From the NCBI GenBank assembly GCA_035695825.1, contig DASRRH010000011.1, positions 62,001 to 126,000 on the forward strand: 64,000 nucleotides of DNA, read 5' to 3'. The notes under the pieces were generated by a model. It worked only from the letters and a program-made list of their open reading frames with translations. It searched no databases and was not told the DNA's origin. Positions within the stretch are counted from its first letter, which is position 1, and each line of letters starts with the position of its first letter. This DNA comes from JAKEFM01 sp035695825. Lineage in GTDB: Bacteria; Planctomycetota; UBA1135; JAKEFM01. Made by a program: the position numbers and the translations under genes. This document shows positions 33,515 through 41,603 of this stretch, piece by piece.

Positions 33515-34389
33515 GGGCTTCCTTTCGTGTGCGGGAGGGAGCGACGGCGCCAGAGGATCGCGAGGCCGTTCGCTGCGGCGAGACCCGCCACGAGCCAGGC
33601 GAAGCGGCGGCGGCCGCGGGTTTCCTCGACCAGGGTGCGGGCGCGCGCGAGGGAGGACTCTGCGGTCGCGCGCAGGGCGGCCACGTCCGAACGGAAGGGG
33701 TCGAGGTCCATCGCGTGCTGCTTCGGGAGGAGCTCGACGAGCGAGAGGCGGACCGACTCGAGCCGCTCTCGCTCGGGGCGGACGATCCTCGCGCGGCGCT
33801 CGGCCTCGTCCAGGGTCGCCGAGGTCCCTTCGATCGTGGCGGAGAGACGGTCGAGCTCGTCGGCGAGCGCGCGGCCCGCCTCGACGATCTCGAGGGCCGT
33901 GTTCTCGTGGCAGGTCCGGCAGATCGTGCGGAACAGACCGTGGTCGGGCTTCCCGACCGCGTGGAAGGAGTGGCACTCCACGCAGCCGCGGATCGCCTTC
34001 GCCTCGAATGCGACGCCGTGCGGACCCCTCCCGAACGCCTCGGCCTCCGTCTCGTGGCAGGCGCCGCAGGCCGAGAGGGGCACCTTGAGGAACTTCCCGA
34101 GGTGGGCACGGCGTTCGTCGAAGGACGCCGGATCCCCTCCGTGGCAGCCGGCGCAGCGACGCTCGACGGAGGCGTGCCGGCTCGCCCCGACCTCTCTCGC
34201 CGCCGCCGTGTGGCACTCCTCGCAGCGTCCGCCCGGCGCGGCCGCCGGAGCGGACTCCGGAGATTGCGCGCAGGCAGGCCGGACGGGGAAGGAGGCGGCC
34301 CCGAGGGCGAGCACCAGACCGCCCCAGTCCCGTGGGGGCGATCGCCATGGGCCCCTCGGGGGTCGGGCGCTCCTCGCGAGATGGGTCAT
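33511..34389 (-). CDS. Pentahaem cytochrome c with C-terminal membrane anchor
   Basis: The 292-residue protein has an N-terminal export signal (GGLVLALGAASFPVRPACA) and five CxxCH haem-binding motifs near residues 56, 79, 108, 136 and 157 (CEECH, CAGCH, CGACH, CVECH, CRTCH). His residues interspersed (SRHAS, RGPHG, SFHAV) could be distal ligands, as in NapC/NrfH- or octahaem-type multihaem cytochromes. Residues 165-260 are a charged coiled coil, and the end has one membrane helix (RFAWLVAGLAAANGLAILW). It lies 81 nt after cytochrome b and overlaps the next gene by 4 nt. It probably takes electrons from the bc core, replacing cytochrome c1/f. Confidence 0.85.
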   Translation of the reverse strand: MTHLARSARPPRGPWRSPPRDWGGLVLALGAASFPVRPACAQSPESAPAAAPGGRCEECHTAAAREVGASRHASVERRCAGCHGGDPASFDERRAHLGKFLKVPLSACGACHETEAEAFGRGPHGVAFEAKAIRGCVECHSFHAVGKPDHGLFRTICRTCHENTALEIVEAGRALADELDRLSATIEGTSATLDEAERRARIVRPERERLESVRLSLVELLPKQHAMDLDPFRSDVAALRATAESSLARARTLVEETRGRRRFAWLVAGLAAANGLAILWRRRSLPHTKGSP

Positions 34390-34469
34390 CCCAGGTCGGG
34401 CTCGGTTTCACCTCGGATCTCTCCTCCCTCATAGGAACTCGAGCCCGGCATGGAAGGGGGACCGTCCCT

Positions 34470-35633
34470 TCAGCGGGCCTCGGCCGAGCGCTCCGGAAAC
34501 CCCTTGACGTCGAATGCGTAGGTCCGCCCGAGGATCCGCACCCGCCTGTCCGAGAGGAAGCCGAGGATGCCGAGGGCGAAGGCGAGGAAGGCGGCGAGGA
34601 GCGCGAGAGCCATGGCGCCCTTCCGCCGCGAGGGGCGGCGGGCGGGGGCGCGGTCGAGAAAGGGGAGGGCGAGGAGGAGGAGGGGAGGGAGGTTCGCGAG
34701 GAGGAACCCGAGGGTCCTCCCCTCGACGCCGAGCACCGTCGCGGGCATGTACTTCTGGAGCTGGTAGACGGGGAGGAAGTACCACTCCGGCTTCACCCCC
34801 GGCGGGGTCTCGAGGGGGTCGGCCTTCGGGCCGAGGCCGGCGGGAGCGAGGATGGCGAGGAGGAAGAGGAGGGCGAGGGCGAGGTTGACGACGAACGCCT
34901 CGCGCAGGACGTGGTGGGGGAAGAAGGGCTCCCCCCCCTCGCAGAGCGACGCGTGCCCCACGCGCTCCTCCGTCGAGACGTCCTCGAGGGTCGAGATCCC
35001 GAGCCGCCGGACGAGCCAGAGGTGGGCGGCGAGGACGGGGAGGAGAGCGAGGGGAAGGAGCGCGACGTGGAGGGCGAACATCCGCCCGAGGGTCGGCTCC
35101 CCGACCGTCTCGCCCCCCCGGACGAGACGGAGGATCTCGCCCCCGAGGACCGGGGCCGCGTCCGTCATGTCCGTCGCGACGGTGGTGGCCCAGTAGGCCC
35201 GTTGGTCCCAGGGGAGGACGGACCCCGTGAACGCGAAAGCGAGCCCGAGGACGAGAAGGAGGACGCCGAGGACCCAGGTGAGCTCGCGCGGCCGCTTGTA
35301 GCCCCCGTAGACGAAGACCCGGGCCATGTGGAGGGCGAGCGTCGCGACGAAGAGGTGCGCGCCCCACGCGTGCAGACTCCGTACGAACCATCCGGAGGGA
35401 ACCTCCGAGAGGAGGACCTCGAGGCTCTCGTGCGCCGCGCCGGCAGCGGGCCGGTAGTGGAGGAGGAGGAGGATCCCCGTTGCGACCTGGACGGCGAGGA
35501 AGGTCGCCGCGAGGGTCCCGAGCGCGAAGAGGGCGTTCACGTGCCGGGGGATCGGCCGGGCGAGGTCGGCGCGCGCGCTCGCCGCGAGGGCGCGCCATCC
35601 GGTCCGCCGGTCGAGCCAGTCCCCGAGCGACAA
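34470..35633 (-). CDS. Cytochrome b/b6 subunit of quinol-cytochrome c oxidoreductase
   Basis: About 387 residues and eight membrane helices in one chain, joining cytochrome b6 and subunit IV halves. Haem-ligand His pairs are visible: RSLHAWGAHLFVATLALH (first pair 14 apart) and FALHVALLPLALLPVLAAH (second pair 15 apart, the b6-like spacing). GGYKRPRELTWVLGV is the highly conserved loop after helix B, and KPEWYFLPVYQLQKYMP carries the PEWY quinol-oxidation motif. It is preceded by the Rieske gene, two bases from its stop. I chose TTG 35633, as no ATG precedes the LGDWLD start; an in-frame CTG two codons upstream is another possibility. It oxidises membrane quinol and passes electrons to the Rieske protein. 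Confidence 0.92.
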   Translation of the reverse strand: MSLGDWLDRRTGWRALAASARADLARPIPRHVNALFALGTLAATFLAVQVATGILLLLHYRPAAGAAHESLEVLLSEVPSGWFVRSLHAWGAHLFVATLALHMARVFVYGGYKRPRELTWVLGVLLLVLGLAFAFTGSVLPWDQRAYWATTVATDMTDAAPVLGGEILRLVRGGETVGEPTLGRMFALHVALLPLALLPVLAAHLWLVRRLGISTLEDVSTEERVGHASLCEGGEPFFPHHVLREAFVVNLALALLFLLAILAPAGLGPKADPLETPPGVKPEWYFLPVYQLQKYMPATVLGVEGRTLGFLLANLPPLLLLALPFLDRAPARRPSRRKGAMALALLAAFLAFALGILGFLSDRRVRILGRTYAFDVKGFPERSAEAR

Positions 35634-35635
35634 CT

Positions 35636-36109
35636 TCAGCCGAGCCGGATCGCGCCCTTCTCGACGGCGACGGGGATCGGAGCCAGGGGCCCCCGCGCCG
35701 GCCCGGAGATCGGCCTCCCCGAGAGGTCGTACCGCGCGCCGTGGCAGGGACAGCGCATCTCCCCGCGCTTCCCGTCCCAGTGGACGATGCAGCCGAGGTG
35801 GGTGCAGACCGCCCGGAACGCCACCGGTCCGTCGGGAAGTCGGACGACCAAGGCGGGCCGTCCCCGGTGCGGGACGACCCGGGCGGTGCCGGTTGGAAGG
35901 GAGGCGAGGGGGCCGGCGTCCGTGGTCCCTCCGACGTCCGAGTCTCGCCTCGCCGAGCGAAGGTACCCCGGCAACGGCGCCAGGGCCGCCAGGGTGGAGA
36001 GGCCTCCGGTCAGCCGTAAGAGGATGCGGGAAAGGAACTCGCGTCGGCCCGTCTCCGGGTGGGGGGGCGCCCCTCCCAGGGCAGATCTCGCGGGGAAGGC
36101 TGCGCTCAT
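35636..36109 (-). CDS. Rieske iron-sulfur protein of the bc complex
   Basis: The 157-residue protein has a twin-arginine-like N-terminus (TGRREFLSRILLRLTGG) with one membrane helix, then the Rieske fold. The cluster ligands are present as CTHLGCIVHW and CPCHGARYDLSG, which bind the 2Fe-2S centre with two Cys and two His, plus the disulfide cysteines. It is the first gene of the minus-strand operon Rieske / cytochrome b / pentahaem cytochrome / monohaem cytochrome. AGAGGTGAT, about 8 nt ahead of the ATG, is a good ribosome-binding site. It carries electrons from quinol bound by cytochrome b to the cytochromes encoded downstream. Confidence 0.93.
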   Translation of the reverse strand: MSAAFPARSALGGAPPHPETGRREFLSRILLRLTGGLSTLAALAPLPGYLRSARRDSDVGGTTDAGPLASLPTGTARVVPHRGRPALVVRLPDGPVAFRAVCTHLGCIVHWDGKRGEMRCPCHGARYDLSGRPISGPARGPLAPIPVAVEKGAIRLG

Positions 36110-36490
36110 CGCCGATCACCTCTGCGAATCACTTGGCTCCGCGATTCGATCCGTTCGAGACTCTTATAGGGGGCGAGGGGACGGTTCCCACCAGAACCGC
36201 CATGGTTCCGTGTTGATTCCAGTCACAAACCGCTACAGGTTCTTGGAATAGGATGGGGATGGGGGTCCGACGAAGGATTCGGCCGAAAGTCACGCGGACG
36301 GCTGGGCCTTGCGGCCCTCATCAACACGGAAGGGGTGCAGTTTTGAATCCGCTTGACCCGGATGGCGGGTCACTGGAGCATCTCGCGAACTTTCTGCCGC
36401 CCAGGCACCTTCCCGTACCTGCAGTCGATTGCGAGCCGGGCGTCTCGTCGGGGGGGGAGGCGGCGAGACATAGGAGTGGAGGATAAGAGC
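36110..36490. other. 381-bp intergenic region between divergent bc operon and porin
   Basis: The region separates two divergently transcribed units and probably carries both promoters. It is less GC-rich than its surroundings from about 36150 to 36250. A TATAAG hexamer on the minus strand (36163-36168), 54 nt before the Rieske start, could be its -10 box; no matching -35 was recognised. An 8-bp stem (GTCTCGTC ... GGCGAGAC, one G-T pair) at about 36449-36474 precedes the porin ribosome-binding site. No convincing gene is present. Confidence 0.5.
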
Positions 36491-37930
36491 ATGAATCGGC
36501 GGAGTTTCACCTCGACGGCGTCGGCGCTCATCGCGATCGCCCCTCTCGGCCTCGCGCAGGCGCCGGCTCCGAGCGACCCGGTCGCGGAGCTCCAGCGCCA
36601 AGTCGAGGCGCTGCGGCGCGAGCTCGCGGAATTGAAGGCTCAGAGGTCGGTCGAGCCCGCGGCGCCGGCCCTCGGGCGGGAGGTCGCGAACTTCGCCTCC
36701 CGGCTCCAGGCGGCGGAGGGGGGAGGGGAGGGGACCGTCTCCGCGCCCAACGCGGCGAAGATCACCCTCGGCGGCCAGTACCGCGCGCGGGTTCACTTCG
36801 TCCGGAACCGCGACTTCCTGGGGGGTGCGGGCAACGACGACGACTTCACCACGCACCGCCTGCGCCTGAACGTCGGCGCGGAGCTCGACGAGCAGACGCA
36901 CCTCTTCGCCCAGCTCCGGAGCGCCTTCCTCTGGGGGACCCAGGGAGGGAGCTTGTCGGCCGAGGCGGCGAACGGCGAGATCGCCCTCCACCAGGGCTAC
37001 GCCGACTTCCAAAACCTCGCCGGAGAAGGGTGGAACCTCCGGCTCGGCCGCCAGGAGTTCGATTACGGCGACGGCCGGATCCTCTCCCGCAACGACTGGG
37101 AGGAGTTCGGCCGCGTGTGGGACGGCGCGAAGCTCTCGACGAAGTACGACGAGCTCGAAGTCGACCTCCTCTGGGCGAAGGCCGCCGAGTCCTTCGCGGC
37201 CTTCCCCGCCTCGACGACGGGCTCGGACATCGACCTCTACGGCCTCTGGCTGAACTGGGCCGGGGAGGAGGACTTCTCGGTCGACGCCCATCTTCTCCCG
37301 ATCGAGGACCGCTCCCTCGAGAGCAACTTCCTCCACGTCGGGGCGCGCGCGCGCGCGAAGTTCGCGGACATGTTCGACGTGGGGGGCGAAGTCGACGCCG
37401 TCCGCGACCGGGGAGACGGCGACCTTCCCCACGTCACGTTCAACCGCTCCTACCTCCTCGCCGCCAACGCGGGCCTCACCTTCGGCGACGCCGAGGGGAG
37501 CCCGCGCGTGTTCGTCGGCTATTCGCGCGGGAGCTCGAGCTACGTGCCGGTCGTCCCCGACCTCCACAAGTTCGCCGGGCTCATGGACGTCGTGAACCCG
37601 TTCACGAACCTGATCGAGTACGAGGCGGGGGTGTCCGTGAGCCCGATGGAGGAGTGGACGCTCGGGGGCTCCTACCACGTCTTCAACTTCGAGGAGACGC
37701 CCTCCGCGGCCGGGACGAAGACGATCGGCTACGAGTTCGACCTCGTCCTCGCCGGGACCTGCACGGACCACCTGCGCGTCGAGCTCGGGTACGGTCACTT
37801 CTTCCCGCGGGACGGCTTCCAGGGGTTCACGCCGGGGACGGGCCTCGCGTTCAATCCCTGGTCCACCGCCCTCGTGTCCGATCCGCACGACGCCGACCTG
37901 GTCTACGTCCAGTTCGACGTGCCGTTCTAG
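36491..37930 (+). CDS. Outer-membrane porin, alginate-export (AlgE-like) family
   Basis: ATG 36491 with GGAGG 8 nt upstream gives 479 residues; the frame is open upstream, but that part is Arg-rich. A signal peptide (SALIAIAPLGLAQA) is followed by a short coiled coil (VAELQRQVEALRRELAELKA), then a beta-barrel starting KITLGGQYRARVHF. Barrel strands are aromatic-girdled and loop-rich (WNLRLGRQEFDYGDGRIL; HLRVELGYGHFFPRDGF), and the last residues VYVQFDVPF end with a Phe, as outer-membrane barrels do. The R-L-G-R-Q-E-x-x-Y-G-D-G-R segment is typical of the alginate-export domain. It probably passes anionic or sugar substrates across the outer membrane. Divergent from the bc operon. Confidence 0.8.
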   Translation: MNRRSFTSTASALIAIAPLGLAQAPAPSDPVAELQRQVEALRRELAELKAQRSVEPAAPALGREVANFASRLQAAEGGGEGTVSAPNAAKITLGGQYRARVHFVRNRDFLGGAGNDDDFTTHRLRLNVGAELDEQTHLFAQLRSAFLWGTQGGSLSAEAANGEIALHQGYADFQNLAGEGWNLRLGRQEFDYGDGRILSRNDWEEFGRVWDGAKLSTKYDELEVDLLWAKAAESFAAFPASTTGSDIDLYGLWLNWAGEEDFSVDAHLLPIEDRSLESNFLHVGARARAKFADMFDVGGEVDAVRDRGDGDLPHVTFNRSYLLAANAGLTFGDAEGSPRVFVGYSRGSSSYVPVVPDLHKFAGLMDVVNPFTNLIEYEAGVSVSPMEEWTLGGSYHVFNFEETPSAAGTKTIGYEFDLVLAGTCTDHLRVELGYGHFFPRDGFQGFTPGTGLAFNPWSTALVSDPHDADLVYVQFDVPF

Positions 37931-38012
37931 GCGCCGTCGCGGGGCGTTCCCGCATCGCAAGCCGGGGGGCGGGCCGACCCGTCCCCCGGCTCCGTTCTTC
38001 CGGCGGGGACCT

Positions 38013-38178
38013 AGAGCCGATCCCAAAACCCTGCCTGGCTTCGGCCGGCTGCGGAGGCGCCCGACTTCGTTGGGCCTCCTCGGCGTATCTCCCGAGAGAT
38101 ACGCCTGCGTCGGCCCGCCTTGCCGGATCGCTTCCTCGCTCGGCCTCGGGCCCACGGCCGGGTTCTGGGACCGGCTCT
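38013..38178. repeat. Palindromic MITE-like element of about 166 bp
   Basis: Terminal inverted repeats AGAGCCGATCCCAAAACCC (38013-38031) and its complement AGAGCCGGTCCCAGAACCC (from 38178 back to 38160) agree at 17 of 19 positions. The centre holds a perfect 10-bp hairpin, GGCGTATCTC (38082-38091) / GAGATACGCC (38096-38105), with a 4-nt loop. Both pairs share the same centre, so the whole element could fold into one structure. It fills the gap between two convergent genes; its right end meets the stop codon of 38178-39932. It may act as a bidirectional terminator or be a non-autonomous transposable element. Confidence 0.7.
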
Positions 38179-39932
38179 TACTCCCTCCGCGCGCGATCCC
38201 GCTCGGCCATCGCGAGGACCGAAGGGAGCTCCGCGGGATCGGAGACCTCGGCGTAGCTCGCGCGGCCGATCGTGAGGTAGGCGACCGGAGCCTCGCGCGT
38301 GGGGAGCTCCGCGCGGGCGAGGAGATCTCCGTCCTCCGCGGGGTCGAGGACCTGGACGATCCGGCTCCCGACGTAGCGCTCGAGCGCCGCGCGCCGCAGC
38401 CGCTCGGTGCCCTCCGCCCCGCGGGTCCCGACGACCGTCACCTGGATCGGCTCGTGGAAGAAGAGGTCGACCGCCCGCCCGTACCCCGCGACGTAATAGC
38501 CGTACTGCCGGTAGTCGCGCGTGAAGGCCTCGAACGTCCGGCGCGCCGTCTCGCGCAGGGACTCGTCGCGCGTGAAGTGGGCGAGGCGCAGGAAGCCCTC
38601 CGCGGCGACCGCGTTCTCGAGGATCGAGCGGTTCTGGCGCTTGAGCCCGCCGAAGGCGGCGGGATCGGATCGGATGTCGTAGAAGCCCCCGCCGGGGGAG
38701 CTCTGGTGGCGGAGGAGCGATCGGGCGATGTCGGCCGCCGGGCCGAGGAAGCGGTTCTCCCCCGTGTACTGGACCGCGTCGACGAGCGCCCGGACGGTGT
38801 AGGCCTGGTCCGTGAGGAGGCCGGGGAGATGGAAGGTCCCGTCCCAGTAGTGGTACATCCCCCGCCCCTCCTCGTACATCTCCTCGAGGAGGAACGAGAG
38901 GACGCCGAGCGCCAGGGTCTTCCAGCGCTCCTCGCCCAGGACGACGTGGGCCTTGAGGAGCCCGGAGGCCATCATCGCGTTCCAGTTCGTGTAGATCGTC
39001 CGGTCGACCGGGGGGGCGCCCCCCTCCCGGCGCTTGTCCGTCGAGAGGGCGTAGTAGGCGGGGTCGGCGTCCTGGCTCCCGAAGAAGGCCCCCGTCTCGG
39101 CGTCGTGCAGCGTCTCCGACGCCCACCGCAGGATCCCCTCCGCGACGCGGCGGTGCTCCTCCCTCCCGAAGACCTGCCACCCCTCGAGGAAGGAACGGAG
39201 CGGCCCGGCGTTCGACTCGAGGACCTTCTCCGTGTTCGGGACGCGCCAGTCGCGCGTCGCCGCGTAGCGGAAGAGCCCCCCCTCGACTCGATCGTGGATG
39301 TCCCCCGCCGCGATGTGGTCGAGGGTCTTCCTCACCCCCTCCGCGAACCGCGGGTCTCCCGTGCGCGCGTGCCAGACGAGGGCGAAGTCGATCGCCTCGG
39401 GGTGGACGAATTTCTGGCCGTCCCCGAACCCGCCGTAGAGAGGATCGAACTTCCCGAGGATCGCCTCGGCGACGCGGCGCGGGATCTCCGGGGAGAGCGA
39501 GCCGGTGAAGGCCTCCCGGCGCTCCTGGGCCCGGATCGACTTCGCGAGGACGTCGGCGATGCGGCTGCGGATCGCGTCGCGGTTCTCGCGGTAGAAGCTC
39601 CGGACCCGCTCGAGGAGGGGGACGAGCTCCTTCGCCGTGAGGAAGGTGTCCCCGGCGATCAGGTCCCCGTCCGGGGTGAGGAACGCGATCGTCGGCCACC
39701 CCCCGGCGTTGTAGCGCTCGTTCACGTCGGGCCGCCGGTCCTTGTCGACCCGCACGGGGACGTAGTCCTCGAGGATCCTCCGGACGACCTCCTCGTCGGC
39801 GAGGGTCGTCGCGTCGAGCTCGTGGCACCAGCGGCACCAGGAGGCGACGATCGTGAGGAGGATCGGGCGGTCCTCCTCCCGCGCGCGGCGGGAGGCCTCC
39901 TCGCCCCAGTCGATCCAGGGGACCGCGCTCAC
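38178..39932 (-). CDS. Thioredoxin-domain / DUF255 protein (YyaL, SSP411-like)
   Basis: The 584-residue protein starts with a thioredoxin-like domain (RPILLTIVASWCRWCHELD, CxxC motif at the usual helix start; GWPTIAFLTPDGD cis-Pro loop). An all-helical (alpha/alpha)-barrel follows, with GGFGDGQKFVHP, VEGGLFRYAATRDWRVPNTEKVLE, YTNWNAMMASGLLKA and GLLTDQAYTV, hallmarks of the DUF255/spermatogenesis-associated-20 family. This family lacks a firm activity; a redox role plus a glycoside-hydrolase-like barrel is discussed. GTG 39932 overlaps the DUF169 stop by 4 nt, so the two are coupled. The length is about 85% of the longest family members, with a shorter C-terminus. Confidence 0.85.
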   Translation of the reverse strand: MSAVPWIDWGEEASRRAREEDRPILLTIVASWCRWCHELDATTLADEEVVRRILEDYVPVRVDKDRRPDVNERYNAGGWPTIAFLTPDGDLIAGDTFLTAKELVPLLERVRSFYRENRDAIRSRIADVLAKSIRAQERREAFTGSLSPEIPRRVAEAILGKFDPLYGGFGDGQKFVHPEAIDFALVWHARTGDPRFAEGVRKTLDHIAAGDIHDRVEGGLFRYAATRDWRVPNTEKVLESNAGPLRSFLEGWQVFGREEHRRVAEGILRWASETLHDAETGAFFGSQDADPAYYALSTDKRREGGAPPVDRTIYTNWNAMMASGLLKAHVVLGEERWKTLALGVLSFLLEEMYEEGRGMYHYWDGTFHLPGLLTDQAYTVRALVDAVQYTGENRFLGPAADIARSLLRHQSSPGGGFYDIRSDPAAFGGLKRQNRSILENAVAAEGFLRLAHFTRDESLRETARRTFEAFTRDYRQYGYYVAGYGRAVDLFFHEPIQVTVVGTRGAEGTERLRRAALERYVGSRIVQVLDPAEDGDLLARAELPTREAPVAYLTIGRASYAEVSDPAELPSVLAMAERDRARRE

Positions 39933-40735
39933 GGACTCTCCTCCCCCCGGCGCATCGACTCCGCGAGGGCCGCGTACTTCTTCGGGAAGCCCGGCGTGTA
40001 GCGGAGGAAGGTGGGGATCGGGTAGCGCACGCCGCCGCGGTGCAGCGCGGGGAGGGCCTCCGCGATCTCCGCGGCGGACGCCCAGGGCCCGGCGAACGCC
40101 ATCTCGTGGTCCTCGGTGCCGGCGTAGACGCGGTCCCCGTAGCAGGGGAGGATCACCTGCGGGGACTCCGTCCGCACCGTCTCGACGAGGATATCGGCGC
40201 AGTCGATCCGGCCCATGAAGGAGGAGGAGAGCCGTCCGCCCCGGCGGTGGAGGGCGGCGCAGACGAGGAGCATCACCTGCGCCGCGTTCCCGTAGAGGAC
40301 GAAGTGGGTCGGCTCGAACTCGGTCCGCTCGAGCGGGGCGATCAGGACGGCGCGGTACGCCCCGAGCGGGAACTTCGGGACCGAGGCCTCGGTCCGGGCG
40401 CCCGCCGCCAGGTCGGCCGTGTACATCCCCTCGCAGAGGTGCCCGTCCGCGTAGGCGGGGACGGGGGGGTCGAAACCGAGCGCGACGCGCGTGAGGGGGC
40501 AGGGGATATCCTCCCGCTCGACCGCGATCGTCCATCCGTAGCGGCGGGCGATCCCGATCGCCTGGCAAGTCGCCGTCTCGATCCCGAGGTCGCGCCGCGG
40601 CCGGCGGGCCCCCTCCGGGAGCCCCTCCCCTTTCGGGACCATCCGGACGGCGAGCGGGAAGGTCGAGGGCCGCACGAAGCGGTCCAGCGCTTCGAGGAGG
40701 AGACGGGGGCTCGTCATCCCGAGGTCGGCGGGCAC
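39929..40735 (-). CDS. DUF169 family protein
   Basis: The 268-residue protein shows the DUF169 layout: an N-terminal helix (LLEALDRFVRPSTFPLAVRM), a Cys-containing motif after it (ETATCQAIGIARRYGWTIAV, then IPCPL), and GFDPPVPAYADG. Later segments include YRAVLIAPLERTEFEPTHFVLYGNAAQVM and VILPCYGDRVYAGTEDHEMAFAGP. In this family conserved Cys residues may hold a metal or iron-sulfur cluster; function is unknown. GTG 40735 and ATG 40717 are both possible starts and neither has a clear ribosome-binding site. It overlaps the DUF255 gene by 4 nt, suggesting the two proteins work together. Confidence 0.85.
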   Translation of the reverse strand: MPADLGMTSPRLLLEALDRFVRPSTFPLAVRMVPKGEGLPEGARRPRRDLGIETATCQAIGIARRYGWTIAVEREDIPCPLTRVALGFDPPVPAYADGHLCEGMYTADLAAGARTEASVPKFPLGAYRAVLIAPLERTEFEPTHFVLYGNAAQVMLLVCAALHRRGGRLSSSFMGRIDCADILVETVRTESPQVILPCYGDRVYAGTEDHEMAFAGPWASAAEIAEALPALHRGGVRYPIPTFLRYTPGFPKKYAALAESMRRGEESP

Positions 40736-40802
40736 GCGAGGTCGCGAACCAATACCCGAGTCGCCCCTTCTCGACTACGGCCGCCCGTTTCGCAAGGGGG
40801 AC

Positions 40803-41174
40803 CTAGGAGACGCTCGCGCTGCGCGCGGTGGGCCTCTGCCACTCGACGACCGGCGCGTCGGCCCAGAGGAGGTCGAGCTCGTAGTGCCGGCGGGCCACCT
40901 CGGAGAACACGTGGACGACGACGTCGCCGAAGTCGAGGAGGACCCACCAGTCGGAGTCGAGCCCCTCGACCCGCCCCCGCTCCCCCCCCTCCGCGCGGAC
41001 GCGCCCGCCGATCTCCTCCGCGATCGCGCGCAGCTGCCGGCGGCTCCCCCCGGTCACGATCACGAAGTAGTCCGCGATCCGCAGGATCCCGGCGACCTCG
41101 CGCACGATGATCTCGCTCCCCTTCTTCTCGTCCGCGATGCGCGCGCAAGTCACCGCGAGGGTCTTCGAATCGAT
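40803..41174 (-). CDS. rsfS: Ribosomal silencing factor RsfS (non-canonical start)
   Basis: The protein matches RsfS/Iojap: DSKTLAVTCARIADEKKGSEIIVREV, then YFVIVTGGSRRQLRAIAEEI, DSDWWVLLDFGDVVVHVFSE and YELDLLWADAP. It binds ribosomal protein uL14 on the large subunit and blocks subunit joining, slowing translation when nutrients are short. Alignment of the usual N-terminus (M/L-D-S-K-T-L-A) puts the start at ATC 41174, with AGGAG 9 nt upstream. No ATG, GTG or TTG lies in frame upstream; the first canonical start is an internal GTG at 41153, which would remove seven conserved residues. This is an atypical-start gene or reflects a base error. Divergent from the glutaredoxin-like gene. Confidence 0.9.
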   Translation of the reverse strand: MDSKTLAVTCARIADEKKGSEIIVREVAGILRIADYFVIVTGGSRRQLRAIAEEIGGRVRAEGGERGRVEGLDSDWWVLLDFGDVVVHVFSEVARRHYELDLLWADAPVVEWQRPTARSASVS

Positions 41175-41342
41175 CTCGTTCGTCTCCTGCCGCCCCCGGG
41201 GGGGAGCCGCCTGCCGGGGCCCGCTCCCGGCCCCTACGGGGGACCGTCGCGGAACCGCGGTTCCTGGAAGATACCCGACGTCGCGGCCGCGGGAAGGGGC
41301 CGCCGTTCCCGGGGCCGCCCAGGCCGGCGAGAATCTCGGAAC

Positions 41343-41603
41343 ATGCCGACGCCGGTTGCCGTCACGCTCTACACCCGCGAGGGGTGCCACCTCTGCGAGG
41401 CGGCCCGGGAGGCGATCCTCCGGGGAGCGGAGGGTTTCGCGATCGAGCTGCGGGAGGTCGACGTCGACGCAGACGCCGAGCTCGCGCGCCGGTTCGGGGA
41501 GGAGGTCCCCGTCGTCTTCATCGGGGACCGCAAGGCCTTCAAGTTCCGCCTCACCCCGGAGCAGTTCCGGGACCGGCTCCGGCGCAGGCTGGAGTTCGGC
41601 TGA
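41343..41603 (+). CDS. Glutaredoxin-like thiol protein
   Basis: An 86-residue protein with the thioredoxin-fold start VAVTLYTREGCHLCEAAREAIL, where CHLC is the redox CxxC, and VPVVFIGDRKAFKFRLTPEQFR, where the VPV segment carries the cis-Pro loop. The length and sequence match small glutaredoxin-family (DUF836) proteins. It would reduce disulfides or glutathionylated partners in the cytoplasm. The stop overlaps the start of the FHA gene by 1 nt (TGATG), so they form an operon. Confidence 0.85.
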   Translation: MPTPVAVTLYTREGCHLCEAAREAILRGAEGFAIELREVDVDADAELARRFGEEVPVVFIGDRKAFKFRLTPEQFRDRLRRRLEFG

